Positions 43,396 to 53,715 of a stretch of 64,000 nt of DNA are shown piece by piece. Location of the stretch: positions 1 through 64,000 of the forward strand of contig CAMCUN010000002.1 in assembly GCA_945878995.1 (NCBI GenBank), read 5' to 3'. The notes under the pieces were generated by a model that saw only the letters and a program-made list of their open reading frames with translations, made no database searches and had not been told where the DNA came from. This DNA comes from Polaromonas sp. YR568 (GTDB lineage Bacteria > Pseudomonadota > Gammaproteobacteria > Burkholderiales > Burkholderiaceae_C). Both the position numbers and the translations under genes were made by a program. The first letter of the stretch is position 1. Every line of letters starts with the position of its first letter.

Positions 43396-45361
43396 GCTGA
43401 TCCAGGCGCGCGCGCAATTCGTCCTCAGTTTGCAGGCGCTGCATGGGCGGCAAGGCCTTGAGCAGGCGCCTGCCATAGCCCATTTGCACCAGCCGGGTGT
43501 CGCAGATGATGAGCACGCCCTGGTCGGTCTCGCGGCGGATCAAGCGCCCAGCCCCTTGCTTGAGCGAGACCGCGGCCTCGGGCACAAAGTAGTCGTTAAA
43601 AGCACTGCGGCCCTGGCTTTCGAGGTGGCGTGAGCGGGCCTCGGCCAGCGGGTCGCCCGGTGGCGGAAAGGGCAGCTTATCGATGATGACCATTTGCAGC
43701 GCGTCGCCCGCCACGTCTATGCCCTCCCAAAACGAGGCCGAGGCCACCAGCACGCAGCCGGGCTCGCCCAGCGAGCTGGCTCGGCGAAAGCGCTCAATCA
43801 GCACCCGCTTGGGGCCCTGGCCCTGCACCAGCACCTCCAAGGCGCCGCTGCCTGAAAAGCGCGCCTGCAGCGCATCGGCAATCACCCGCAAGGCCTTGAG
43901 CGTGGTGGTCAGCACCAGCGTGCGCCCGCCCAGACGCTGCGCCCAGTCGCCTGCCGCCTGGGCCACGCGCTGCGAGTGGGTGAGGTCTGAGGGCTTGGGA
44001 AAATCGCGCGGCACATACAAAGCGGCTTGGCTGGCGTAGTCAAAGGGGCTGCCTATGCGCAGCACCTCGGCATCTTGCAGACCGCAAGGCTGGGTGAACC
44101 AGGACAGGCGCTCGTCATCGCCCAGCGTGGCCGAGGTGAAGATCCAGGTTTTACTTGCCTGCGCCGGCCCTAGAAGACGCTCGGACACCGCCTGCGCAAT
44201 GTCCAGCGGCGACTCCACCAGCTTGGCCTGCAAGCCGACCTCCAGCCAGCGCACAGCCTCGGGCGGGCCCAGGCCTGAAAAGTGAGCCAAGGTGTCTGCA
44301 AATTGCCGCGCCCGCTCGTGCAGGCGAACAAAGTCAGGCGCCAGCTCGGTCACGGTGTCCAGGGCTTGGGCCGTGGCCTCTGCGGCTTGGCTGGCTTGGT
44401 CCAGCGCCTCGGTCCATTCGGCGCTGTCCAGGCCCTCTGGCACGAGCTCTGTCCAGCGCAGGCGCGCGCCCGCAGGGGCTCGGCCTATGGTCAGCCGCAG
44501 CTCGCGCGCTGCGCGCTCTAAGCGGGCGGCCACGGCCTGCCAGTCCACCAGGCCCCGGGCCAGCTGCAGGCCGGTGGCCAGCACATCGCGCGACAAGTCC
44601 AGCAGCTGCGTGGTGCTGAGGTTGCGGCCCAGAAACTGGATGCCGGTTTCGTTGAGCTGATGAGCTTCGTCAAAAATGACCACGCGCACCGTGGGCAAGA
44701 GCTCGGCCATGCCCGATTCGCGCACCGCCAAGTCGGCAAAAAACAAATGGTGGTTGATGACCACCACGTCAGCTGCCAAGGCCTCGCGCCGCGCATGGCT
44801 GACATGGCATGCCTTGAAGCTGGGGCAGACCGAACCCAGGCAGTTCTCTCGGGTGGAGGTCACCAAGGGGATGATGGGCGAGCGCTCGTCCAGCCCCGGC
44901 AGCTCGGCCAAGTCGCCGGTGCTTGTGGCCTGGGCCCACTGCTCCACCCGTGACAAGGCCATGGCCATGCCGCGCTCGCCGCTGGCCTCTGAGCTTCTGG
45001 CTTGCTGCATGCGGTGTATGCACAGGTAGCTGCCTCTGCCTTTGAGCAGTGCGGTGGACACCGGCAAGCCCAGCGCCTGGACCAGGCGCGGCAGGTCGCG
45101 GCCATAGAGCTGGTCTTGCAAGGCCTTGGTGGCGGTGGAGACCAACACGCGCTCGCCGCTCAGCAAGGCCGGCACCAAATAAGAAAAAGTCTTGCCCACG
45201 CCGGTGCTGGCCTCGACCACCAGCGTGCCGGTGTCCTGGATGGTCCGGGCCACGGCCAAAGCCATGTCGCGCTGACCGTCGCGGGGCTTGAACTGCTCGG
45301 CCGCGCGCGAGAGCACGCCTTGGGCGCCAAACGCCACTTGCACCTGTTGCACCAAGTTCAT
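43358..45361 (-). CDS. DinG/YoaA-family ATP-dependent DNA helicase
   Basis: RDGQRDMALAVARTIQDTGTLVVEASTGVGKTFSYLVPALLSGERVLVSTATKALQDQL...VVIFDEAHQLNE...VASASFWEGIDVAGDALQMVIIDKLPFPPPGDPL. Confidence 0.94.
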   Translation of the reverse strand: MNLVQQVQVAFGAQGVLSRAAEQFKPRDGQRDMALAVARTIQDTGTLVVEASTGVGKTFSYLVPALLSGERVLVSTATKALQDQLYGRDLPRLVQALGLPVSTALLKGRGSYLCIHRMQQARSSEASGERGMAMALSRVEQWAQATSTGDLAELPGLDERSPIIPLVTSTRENCLGSVCPSFKACHVSHARREALAADVVVINHHLFFADLAVRESGMAELLPTVRVVIFDEAHQLNETGIQFLGRNLSTTQLLDLSRDVLATGLQLARGLVDWQAVAARLERAARELRLTIGRAPAGARLRWTELVPEGLDSAEWTEALDQASQAAEATAQALDTVTELAPDFVRLHERARQFADTLAHFSGLGPPEAVRWLEVGLQAKLVESPLDIAQAVSERLLGPAQASKTWIFTSATLGDDERLSWFTQPCGLQDAEVLRIGSPFDYASQAALYVPRDFPKPSDLTHSQRVAQAAGDWAQRLGGRTLVLTTTLKALRVIADALQARFSGSGALEVLVQGQGPKRVLIERFRRASSLGEPGCVLVASASFWEGIDVAGDALQMVIIDKLPFPPPGDPLAEARSRHLESQGRSAFNDYFVPEAAVSLKQGAGRLIRRETDQGVLIICDTRLVQMGYGRRLLKALPPMQRLQTEDELRARLDQLTKGDTTDALGP

Positions 45362-45374
45362 GCGGTTCTGGGCC

Positions 45375-45995
45375 TTAAGGGCCGGGTGTGGCCGCGGGCG
45401 CCGCCACAGGGGGGAGCGCCGCGCGCGAGTGCTCTGCCGCCTCTCTGGCCTGCAGCTGGCGCTGGACTTGCAGCTCGCGCGCCTGCTGGCGGGCCGCACG
45501 CAAAGCGGCCTCGGCCTCGCGCCGCTGGCGCTCCTCAGACAGCTCTTGCTGGGCTTGGCGCTGCCTGGCTTGCGCCTGCGCCTCGGACTCGGCCGGTGCC
45601 ATGCGCTCGTTTTGCCCTTGCCGCTCAGTGCCTCGGGCCAGGGCGAGGTCCAGGCGGCGCTGGCGCTCGGTCAACTCCAGCGCCAGCTCCTGCCTGCGCA
45701 GCACGGCCAAGCTCTCGCGCTCCAGCGTTAACACCTCTTTGGTGCAGTGGTTGGCAAAAAATTGCTGCCGGCAAAACAGCTTTTGGGCCTTGAAGTCGGC
45801 CTGAACGCGCTCACGCTCGCTTTGCACGCGGGCGCGCTCCAGCTTGGCTGATGCCTCAAAGACCTGGTCTGAGACCTCGCCTGCGGGCTCTTGAGCCGCC
45901 AGCGGCAAGGCCGCGCCCAACAGGCCTGCCAAGGCCGCCAGGCAAGCCAGGCGGGCGGCAGCACACCATGGCCGAGGGCAAAGCTGCACTTTCAT
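45375..45995 (-). CDS. Hypothetical exported coiled-coil protein
   Basis: Signal-like N-terminus, then Glu/Arg/Gln-rich coiled coil; one Cys pair (FCRQQFFANHCTKEVL). Confidence 0.7.
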   Translation of the reverse strand: MKVQLCPRPWCAAARLACLAALAGLLGAALPLAAQEPAGEVSDQVFEASAKLERARVQSERERVQADFKAQKLFCRQQFFANHCTKEVLTLERESLAVLRRQELALELTERQRRLDLALARGTERQGQNERMAPAESEAQAQARQRQAQQELSEERQRREAEAALRAARQQARELQVQRQLQAREAAEHSRAALPPVAAPAATPGP

Positions 45996-47089
45996 GTCAG
46001 GCTGGTGTCCACCAGCCGGCGCTCAAGCGCCAAAAACTCGGCCGACTGCATTTCATGCAGGCGCGAGGCCGTGCGCGGGAACTCGTGCGCCAAAGGCCCT
46101 TGGGTGTAAAGCTGCTCGGGCTGGGTGGCCGCCGACATGATGAGCTTGACGCGCCTGTCATAGAGCACGTCCACCAACCATGTAAAGCGCCGGGCTTCAG
46201 AAGCCATGCTCACCGGCATGTGGGGCACATTGGACAGCAGCACGGTGTGAAACTGGTTGGCAATTTCCAGGTAATCGTTTTGCGAGCGCGGCCCGCCGCA
46301 CAGCTGGCGAAAGTCAAACCAGACCACGCCACCGGCCTTGCGCAAAGAGCGAATTTCTCGCGCTTCAATGTGCAGCACGGGGTCTTGGTCATGGGTTTCG
46401 GCCAGGCGTTCAAACGCTAGTCGCAGGGCCGCGTCGGCCTGGCCGTCCAGCGGGCAGTGGTAAAGCTTGAGCTGCTCCAACGTGCGGCGGCGGTAGTCGG
46501 TGCCGTTGTCCACGTTCACCACTTCGAGCTTGGCCTTGAGCAGCTCGATGGCCGGCAAAATGCGGTCGCGGTGCAGACCACCGGGGTACAGGCCGTCGGG
46601 CTCGAAATTGGAGGTGGTGACAAAACCCACGCCGTGGCTGAACAAGGCGTCCAGCAGGCGGTGCAAGATCATGGCGTCGGTGATGTCCGCCACGTGGAAC
46701 TCGTCAAAGCAAATCAGCCGAAAGCGCTTGGCCATGCGCTTGCCCAGTTCGTCCAGCGGGTTGACCGTGCCCTGGATGCTGCGCAGCTCGCGGTGCACCT
46801 CGCGCATGAACTCATGAAAATGCAGCCGCGTTTTGCGCTCAATGGGCACGGCGTTGAAAAAGCAGTCCATCAAAAAGCTTTTGCCGCGCCCTACCCCGCC
46901 AAACATGTACACGCCGCGCGGAATCTGCGGCCGACTCAGCAGTTTTTTAAACACATTGGCACGCTGTGCCTTATAGGCCGCCCAGTCTTGGGCGCAGCGC
47001 TCCAGCGCCTCGACCGCACGCAGCTGGGCCGGGTCGCTTTGAAACCCTCGGGTTTGAAGTTCTGCTTCGTAGGCGGCGCGGACAGACAT
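45992..47089 (-). CDS. zapE: AFG1-family ATPase ZapE
   Basis: PQIPRGVYMFGGVGRGKSFLMDCFFNAVPIERKTRLHFHEFMREVHRELRSIQGTVNPLDEL...LICFDEFHVADITDAMILHRLL. Confidence 0.95.
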   Translation of the reverse strand: MSVRAAYEAELQTRGFQSDPAQLRAVEALERCAQDWAAYKAQRANVFKKLLSRPQIPRGVYMFGGVGRGKSFLMDCFFNAVPIERKTRLHFHEFMREVHRELRSIQGTVNPLDELGKRMAKRFRLICFDEFHVADITDAMILHRLLDALFSHGVGFVTTSNFEPDGLYPGGLHRDRILPAIELLKAKLEVVNVDNGTDYRRRTLEQLKLYHCPLDGQADAALRLAFERLAETHDQDPVLHIEAREIRSLRKAGGVVWFDFRQLCGGPRSQNDYLEIANQFHTVLLSNVPHMPVSMASEARRFTWLVDVLYDRRVKLIMSAATQPEQLYTQGPLAHEFPRTASRLHEMQSAEFLALERRLVDTSLT

Positions 47090-47119
47090 GGGTGCGGAAA
47101 TTTTGAAAGTCAAACAAAC

Positions 47120-47142
47120 AAGCCCAGGCAAAGCCTGGGCTT
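47120..47142 (-). terminator. Terminator downstream of lpdA
   Basis: Perfect stem aagcccaggc-aaa-gcctgggctt with T-rich minus-strand tail. Confidence 0.65.
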
Positions 47143-47167
47143 GAGACTGTAAGGCCAATGCGCGGGC

Positions 47168-48595
47168 TTAAAAGTTCAGCGTGCGCTTGTCCACGGCCAG
47201 GGCCGCTTCTTTGGTGGCTTCGCTCAAAGACGGATGCGCATGGCAAATGCGTGCAATGTCTTCGGCAGAGGCGCGGAACTCCATGGCCACCACGGCCTCA
47301 GAGATCAACTCCGACACCTGCGGCCCGACCATGTGAACGCCCAAAATTTCGTCGGTGGTGGCGTCGGCCAAGAACTTGACCATGCCGGTGGTGTCGCCCA
47401 AAGCGCGTGCACGGCCATTGGCGAGGAAGGGGAAAGTGCCCGCCTTGTAAGCCACGCCGTCGGCCTTGAGTTGCTCCTCGGTGCGGCCCACCCAAGCGAT
47501 TTCGGGGCTCGTGTAAATGACCCAAGGGATGGTGTTGAAGTTCACATGGCCGTGCTGACCGGCGATGCGTTCGGCCACGGCCACGCCCTCTTCTTCTGCC
47601 TTGTGCGCGAGCATGGGGCCGCGCACCACGTCGCCCACCGCCCACACGCCGGTCAGGTTGGTTTTGCAGTCGGCGTCCACCACCACAGCGCCGCGCTCGT
47701 CGAGATGCAGGCCCACGGCCTCGGCGTTCAAGCCAATGGTATTGGCCACGCGGCCTATGGAGATGATGAGCTTGTCGGCGCTCAGCACCAGAGCTTCGCC
47801 CTTGGCGTTGGTGTAGTTCACGGTCACACCTTGTTTGCCGTTGACGATCTCGCCGACCTTCACGCCGAGCTCGATCTTCAAGCCTTGCTTTTCAAACGCT
47901 TTTTTGGCTTCTTTGGCGATTTGCTGGTCCACCGCGCCCAAGAAGGTGGGCAGGCCTTCCAAAATGGTCACCTCAACGCCCAAACGGCGCCAGACCGAAC
48001 CCATTTCCAAGCCGATCACTCCTGAGCCGATCAAGACCATTTTCTTGGGCACAGCGCCCAAGCGCAAAGCGCCGTCGTTGGACAAGACATTGACTTCGTC
48101 AAACGGTGTGCCGGGCAAAGCACGCGCATTGGAGCCGGTGGCGATGATGATTTGCTTGCCGGTGATGGACTCCTCGGTCTTGCCGGCCACCTTGATTTCG
48201 TAGCCACCTTCAGACTGGCCTGCAAAACTGCCACGGCCGTGGAAAAACGTGACCTTGTTCTTTTTGAACAGGTACAAGATACCGTCGTTGTTTTGCTTGA
48301 CCACGGTGTCCTTGCGGGCCAACATTTTGGCCACGTCCATCTTCACGTCAGTCACGCTGATGCCGTGGTCGGCAAAGTGGTGCTTGGCATGGTCAAAGTG
48401 CTCGCTGGACTGCAGCAAGGCCTTGGACGGTATGCAGCCCACATTCACGCAAGTGCCGCCGGGCGCGGGGCCACCTGAGGCGTTTTTCCACTCGTCAATG
48501 CAGGCCACGTTCATGCCCAGCTGGGCCGCGCGAATGGCGGCAATGTAGCCACCGGGGCCGCCGCCTATGACTATGACGTCGAATTGTTTGCTCAT
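47168..48595 (-). CDS. lpdA: Dihydrolipoyl dehydrogenase (E3)
   Basis: [30 protein letters not shown]...[20 protein letters not shown]. Confidence 0.97.
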   Translation of the reverse strand: MSKQFDVIVIGGGPGGYIAAIRAAQLGMNVACIDEWKNASGGPAPGGTCVNVGCIPSKALLQSSEHFDHAKHHFADHGISVTDVKMDVAKMLARKDTVVKQNNDGILYLFKKNKVTFFHGRGSFAGQSEGGYEIKVAGKTEESITGKQIIIATGSNARALPGTPFDEVNVLSNDGALRLGAVPKKMVLIGSGVIGLEMGSVWRRLGVEVTILEGLPTFLGAVDQQIAKEAKKAFEKQGLKIELGVKVGEIVNGKQGVTVNYTNAKGEALVLSADKLIISIGRVANTIGLNAEAVGLHLDERGAVVVDADCKTNLTGVWAVGDVVRGPMLAHKAEEEGVAVAERIAGQHGHVNFNTIPWVIYTSPEIAWVGRTEEQLKADGVAYKAGTFPFLANGRARALGDTTGMVKFLADATTDEILGVHMVGPQVSELISEAVVAMEFRASAEDIARICHAHPSLSEATKEAALAVDKRTLNF

Positions 48596-48672
48596 GTCTT
48601 GCTTTCTAAATTACAGCGGCTGGGAGCCACCGTCAAATCAGTTTCAAAGTTCAGTTCACACAAAAAGCCGGC

Positions 48673-48936
48673 TCAAGTGCGGGAGACTTTTTGACTCTTT
48701 AGATAAAGGGTTTCAGGGGCCAAATCAAGTTGCTCGTCCCACACCACTGTGCCCCGCTGCACATGGGCTTTGGCAAACAAACCCCCTGCGGACAGCCGCT
48801 TAAAAGCCGGCAAACTCAGGTAAGGCTTGACATCAAATTGCTTGATAGAGCCGTCCTTGAATTCAAGCAAAAGCTCGAAGTTGTCCAAGACCTGCACCTG
48901 AGTGACTCGGGGCAAAAGAGGGCTGATGCTGCTCAT
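48673..48936 (-). CDS. DUF2442-like protein
   Basis: VTQVQVLDNFELLLEFKDGSIKQFDVKPYLSLPAFKRLSAGGLFAKAHVQRGTVVWDEQLDLAPETLY. Confidence 0.82.
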   Translation of the reverse strand: MSSISPLLPRVTQVQVLDNFELLLEFKDGSIKQFDVKPYLSLPAFKRLSAGGLFAKAHVQRGTVVWDEQLDLAPETLYLKSQKVSRT

Positions 48937-49223
48937 TTGAGGGGGTCAATTCGAAAAAGCTCTTTGCCTTGGATGGCCAAGGTCCAGTCCGCCATCAATT
49001 CATCGGCGTGAATCTCAATCCAGGCTTGGACCAATCGCTTTTTATTCTTTGGAAACTCCCCGGCCAACAGGTCGGCGCCAGGAATGCCGAAAACCGCCTC
49101 AAAGCCCTGAAAGTACACGTTAATGTGTGGCGCATGGTGTTCGCTGGTGTCCATGAAATACATGGACACCAAGATGCCATAGAACATGGAGATGGTTGGC
49201 ATCTCCTGCAACTCAGATGTCAA
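48933..49223 (-). CDS. DUF4160-like protein (start may be 49202)
   Basis: MPTISMFYGILVSMYFMDTSEHHAPHINVYFQGFEAVFGIPGADLLAGEFPKNKKRLVQAWIEIHADELMADWTLA. Confidence 0.82.
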   Translation of the reverse strand: MTSELQEMPTISMFYGILVSMYFMDTSEHHAPHINVYFQGFEAVFGIPGADLLAGEFPKNKKRLVQAWIEIHADELMADWTLAIQGKELFRIDPLK

Positions 49224-50475
49224 ACAACAAGCGTGCCGGGTCTTCCAGCGCTTCTTTCATGGCCACCAGGCCCAGCACGGCTTCGCGGCCGTCGATGATG
49301 CGATGGTCATAAGACATGGCAAAGTAGTTCATGGGCCGCACCACCACTTGGTCGTTTTCGACCACGGCGCGGTCTTTGGTGGCGTGCACGCCCAAAATGG
49401 CCGACTGCGGTGGGTTGATGATGGGCGTGGACAGCATGGAGCCGAAGGTGCCGCCGTTGGAGATCGAGAAGGTGCCGCCCGTCATCTCTTCAATGCCCAG
49501 CTTGCCGTCCTTGGCTTTTTGGCCGTATTCGGCGATCTTCTTTTCAATCTCGGCAAAGCTCATTTGGTCGGCGTTGCGCAAGATGGGCACCACCAACCCG
49601 CGTGGCGATCCCACCGCAATGCCGATGTCAAAGTAGCCGTGGTAGACGATGTCGTTGCCGTCCACCGAGGCGTTGAGCACCGGGAATTTCTTGAGCGCGT
49701 GCACGGCGGCCTTGACAAAAAAGCTCATGAAGCCGAGCTTGACGCCGTGCTCTTTTTCAAAGCGCTCTTGCATGCGCTTGCGCATTTCCATGACCGGGGC
49801 CATGTTGATCTCGTTGAAGGTGGTCAAGATGGCGTTGGTCGACTGCGACTGCAGCAGGCGCTCGGCAATGCGGGCGCGCAAGCGCGTCATGGGCACGCGC
49901 TGCTCAGGGCGCTGGCCCAGGTCCATGGCCGGGGCGGCCACTTGCGGCAGCGCCTGGGTGGGCACGCCCGTGGGAATGGGGGAAGCGGCCACTGGCGCCG
50001 CAGCAGGTTTGGCACCACCGGCCACGGCGGCGAGCACGTCGCCTTTGGTCACGCGGCCGTCTTTGCCAGAACCGGCCACAGAACCTGCGGCCAACTGGTT
50101 GTCGGCCATGATCTTGGCAGCCGCAGGCATGGCCACGCCAGCCATGGCGCCACCGGAGGCAGCCAGCACCGCCACGGGCGCGGCAGCGGCAGCAGGAGTT
50201 GGAGCGGTCGCTGGGGCTTTGGCGCCCGCCACAGCCTCGGTGTCAATGCGGGCGATCGGTTGCTCGGCGATGACGGTGCCGCCGTCGGCCACCAGCAGCT
50301 CGGCCAACACACCGGCGGCCGGGGCGGGCACTTCCATCACCACCTTGTCGGTCTCGATCTCGATGAGGATCTCGTCCATGGCCACGGCATCGCCGGGCTT
50401 TTTCTTCCATTTCAACAAGGTGGCCTCGGCCACGGATTCTGAGAGTTGCGGAACCTTGACTTCTACGATTGCCAT
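49213..50475 (-). CDS. sucB: 2-oxoglutarate dehydrogenase E2 (dihydrolipoyl succinyltransferase)
   Basis: VEVKVPQLSESVAEATLLKWKKKPGDAVAMDEILIEIETDKVVMEVPAPAAGVL...MSYDHRIIDGREAVLGLVAMKEALEDPARLLFDI. Confidence 0.97.
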   Translation of the reverse strand: MAIVEVKVPQLSESVAEATLLKWKKKPGDAVAMDEILIEIETDKVVMEVPAPAAGVLAELLVADGGTVIAEQPIARIDTEAVAGAKAPATAPTPAAAAAPVAVLAASGGAMAGVAMPAAAKIMADNQLAAGSVAGSGKDGRVTKGDVLAAVAGGAKPAAAPVAASPIPTGVPTQALPQVAAPAMDLGQRPEQRVPMTRLRARIAERLLQSQSTNAILTTFNEINMAPVMEMRKRMQERFEKEHGVKLGFMSFFVKAAVHALKKFPVLNASVDGNDIVYHGYFDIGIAVGSPRGLVVPILRNADQMSFAEIEKKIAEYGQKAKDGKLGIEEMTGGTFSISNGGTFGSMLSTPIINPPQSAILGVHATKDRAVVENDQVVVRPMNYFAMSYDHRIIDGREAVLGLVAMKEALEDPARLLFDI

Positions 50476-50528
50476 GTGATTTCTCTTGATTTTTTAAACG
50501 GGGGGTTGTTCTGGGCAGGCGGCAAAGC

Positions 50529-53396
50529 TCACTTGGTGAGCACAAAGCCTTTGAGCTTGGCAAAAGCCGCTTCAGTCAAGGCCTTTTGCTGGTCTTGGTG
50601 CAGGTGGGCGTAACCCACGGCCGGCGAGGCCGAGGCAGCGCGGCCGGCGTAACCCAACTTTTGTCCAGCGTCCATGTTCTCGTGGATGTTGTGCTGAATA
50701 AAGAACCACGCGCCCTGGTTTTGCGGCTCGTCCTGGCACCACACAATGTCGGTGGCGTTGGGGTACTTTTTGAGCTCGGCCGCAAAGGCCTTGTGCGGGA
50801 AGGGGTAGAGCTGCTCGACCCGCAAAATCGCCACGTCATCCGCGGCTTTTTCTTCGCGCTTTTTCACCAGGTCGTAGTAGACCTTGCCCGAGCAGGCAAT
50901 CACCCGCTTGACCTTGTCGGCCTTGAGCGCCTTGTTCTCAGGAATCACCGTCTGAAAGATGCCCTTGGTGAACTCGGACACCGGGGAGGTGGCGTCTTTG
51001 TTGCGCAGCAGCGACTTGGGGGTAAAGATGACCAGGGGCTTCCTCAGGTTGCGCACCATCTGGCGGCGCAGCACATGGAAGATTTGGCTGGCCGTGGTGG
51101 GCTGGACCAGCTGCATGTTGGTGTCAGCGGCCAGCTGCATGAAGCGCTCTAAGCGGGCCGAGCTGTGCTCGGGGCCTTGGCCTTCGTAGCCGTGCGGCAG
51201 CATCAGTGTGATGCCGTTGACCCGGCCCCATTTCACTTCACCCGAGGCGATGAACTGGTCAATCACCACCTGCGCGCCGTTGGCAAAGTCGCCAAACTGC
51301 GCCTCCCACACCACCAAGGTGTTGGGGTCGTTCGAGGCGTAGCCGTACTCGTAGGCCAGCACCGCTTCTTCTGACAAGATCGAGTCGATCACCACAAACG
51401 GAGCCTGCTTGTCGCTCACGTTTTGCAGCGGAATGTAGGTGCCGGTGTCCCACTTTTCGCGGTTCTGGTCGTGGATCACGGCGTGGCGGTGCGTGAAGGT
51501 GCCGCGCCCGCTGTCCTCGCCCGACAGGCGCACCGGGTAGCCACTGGCCACCAGGGAGGCAAAAGCCATGTGCTCGCCCATGCCCCAGTCCACATTGATG
51601 TCGCCCCGGCCCATGGCGGCGCGGTCGTCGTAGACTTTTTTGACCAACTGGTGCGGCGTCACGCCGGGCGGGATGGTGGTGACCTTTTCAGCCAGGCGCT
51701 TCCACTCGGCCTGGGGAATGGATGTGTCCCCTGCGTCTGTCCACTTTTTGCCCAGAAAGGGCGCCCAGTCCACTGTGAACTGGGTTTTGAAGTTGGTCAA
51801 CACCGGTTCGCTGGTGTTCTTGCCCGCGTCCAGGGCGGCGCGGTAGGCCTTGGCCATCTCGGCGCCCAGGCCCTCGCCCAAGCCTTGGGCGGCCAGCTTG
51901 TCGGCAAACAAGCGGCGCGTGCCGGGGTGGCTGGCGATTTTTTTGTACATCAGCGGCTGCGTCAGCGCAGGGGTGTCCTGCTCGTTGTGGCCGAGTTTGC
52001 GGAAACACACAATGTCCAGCACCACGTCCTTGCGGAAGGTCATGCGGTACTCCAGCGCCAGCTGGGTGGCCAACACCACGGCCTCAGGGTCGTCGCCGTT
52101 GACGTGCAGCACAGGCGCCTCCACCATTTTGACGATGTCGGTGCAAAACACACTCGAGCGCATGTCGCGGGGATCGGAGGTGGTGAAACCAATTTGGTTG
52201 TTGATGATGATGTGCACCGTGCCGCCCGTGGCGTAACCCCGGGTTTGAGCCAGCGCCAGCGTTTCTTGGTTCACGCCCTGGCCGCCAAAGGCCGAGTCGC
52301 CGTGCACCAGCACCGGCAGCACCTGGCTGCCAGTGGGGTCGCCCCGGCGGTCCATGCGGGCGCGCACCGAGCCTTCCACCACGGGGTTGACGATTTCCAG
52401 GTGCGAGGGGTTGAAAGCCAGTGACAAGTGCACCGGCCCCCCAGACGTGCCCACGTCGGAGCTGAAGCCTTGGTGGTACTTCACATCCCCTGAGGGCAGC
52501 TCTTCGGGGGCGGTGTGGTCAAACTCGGCAAACAGGTCAGCCGGCAGCTTGCCCATGGTGTTGACCAGCACGTTCAGGCGGCCGCGGTGGGCCATGCCAA
52601 TGACCACCTCTTGCACGCCCTGGGCGCCTGCGGCCTGAATCAGCTCGTCCATGGCGGCAATAAAGCTCTCGCCACCTTCCAGCGAGAAGCGCTTTTGACC
52701 CACGTACTTGGTGTGCAAAAACCGCTCCAGACCTTCGGCCGCGGTCAATCGGTCAAGGATGTGCTTTTTCTGATCGGCGTTGAAGTTGGGTTTGCTGCGA
52801 ATGCTTTCTAACTTTTGCTGCCACCAGCGCTTTTCAGCCTGGTCGGTGATGTACATGTACTCGGCACCCAGGGTGCCGCAGTAGGTCTCGCGCAGCGCAT
52901 TGAGCAGCTCGCGCAAAGACATGCGGGTTTTGCCAAAAAAGGTGTTGCTGGTGTCGAACACGGTTTCTTGGTCGGCGTCGGTGAAGCCAAAAAAAGCCGG
53001 TTCGAGGTCAGGAATGTTGGGGCGCTCGGTGCGCTTGAGCGGGTCCAGGTCGGCCCAGCGCTGGCCCACATTGCGGTAGGCCGAAATCAGCTGCTGCGCA
53101 CCGGTGCGCTTGCGGCCCATTTCCACGTCGGCCGAGGCCAGCACCACCTTGGTGCCACCTTGCTTGGCGCGCTCGGCAAAAGCGTTGATCACCGGCAGGT
53201 GGGGCACGTCCTTGGTTTGGCTGCCGTCGGCGGCAGGCACGTGCTGAAGGGCGTCAAAGTATTCGCGCCAGGTGTCGGAAACACTGCCTGGGTTGGCCAG
53301 GTAGTTCTCGTACATCTCCTCCACGTAAGGGGCATTGCCCCCAAAGAGATAAGTATTGCCTTGGTAGGCGGTGTAGACAGAATTAGTCTGGCTCAT
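50529..53396 (-). CDS. sucA: 2-oxoglutarate dehydrogenase E1
   Basis: QGNTYLFGGNAPYVEEMYENYLANPGSVSDTWREYFDALQ...GMAHRGRLNVLVNTMGKLPADLFAEFDH...LPHGYEGQGPEHSSARLERFMQL. Confidence 0.97.
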   Translation of the reverse strand: MSQTNSVYTAYQGNTYLFGGNAPYVEEMYENYLANPGSVSDTWREYFDALQHVPAADGSQTKDVPHLPVINAFAERAKQGGTKVVLASADVEMGRKRTGAQQLISAYRNVGQRWADLDPLKRTERPNIPDLEPAFFGFTDADQETVFDTSNTFFGKTRMSLRELLNALRETYCGTLGAEYMYITDQAEKRWWQQKLESIRSKPNFNADQKKHILDRLTAAEGLERFLHTKYVGQKRFSLEGGESFIAAMDELIQAAGAQGVQEVVIGMAHRGRLNVLVNTMGKLPADLFAEFDHTAPEELPSGDVKYHQGFSSDVGTSGGPVHLSLAFNPSHLEIVNPVVEGSVRARMDRRGDPTGSQVLPVLVHGDSAFGGQGVNQETLALAQTRGYATGGTVHIIINNQIGFTTSDPRDMRSSVFCTDIVKMVEAPVLHVNGDDPEAVVLATQLALEYRMTFRKDVVLDIVCFRKLGHNEQDTPALTQPLMYKKIASHPGTRRLFADKLAAQGLGEGLGAEMAKAYRAALDAGKNTSEPVLTNFKTQFTVDWAPFLGKKWTDAGDTSIPQAEWKRLAEKVTTIPPGVTPHQLVKKVYDDRAAMGRGDINVDWGMGEHMAFASLVASGYPVRLSGEDSGRGTFTHRHAVIHDQNREKWDTGTYIPLQNVSDKQAPFVVIDSILSEEAVLAYEYGYASNDPNTLVVWEAQFGDFANGAQVVIDQFIASGEVKWGRVNGITLMLPHGYEGQGPEHSSARLERFMQLAADTNMQLVQPTTASQIFHVLRRQMVRNLRKPLVIFTPKSLLRNKDATSPVSEFTKGIFQTVIPENKALKADKVKRVIACSGKVYYDLVKKREEKAADDVAILRVEQLYPFPHKAFAAELKKYPNATDIVWCQDEPQNQGAWFFIQHNIHENMDAGQKLGYAGRAASASPAVGYAHLHQDQQKALTEAAFAKLKGFVLTK

Positions 53397-53715
53397 TTTT
53401 CGCTGACCTCGGTCCCCCTGCAGGGAACATGAGTTGGTGGAGATACCTCCCGCGACACGGCTGAACCGATTGGCGGATGCGACAGTGGCAAAGGAAGGGG
53501 CCTGTAAATACAAAGGTGATTGTAGCTAGCCCATGTTGACAGACACTTGACAAAAAAGCCTGTCAAAACAAATTGGGGACCGATTTAAAAGGGTTTACCC
53601 TTGTATTGAGGGCGAAAATCTGGGAACGGATGCGCGAATGGCGCCCTTGATCTGCAAGCGCTGTTGGCAAGGCCACGCTGTGGCCCTGCGTGCAGATGGC
53701 GTGAGCAGCCCCGCC

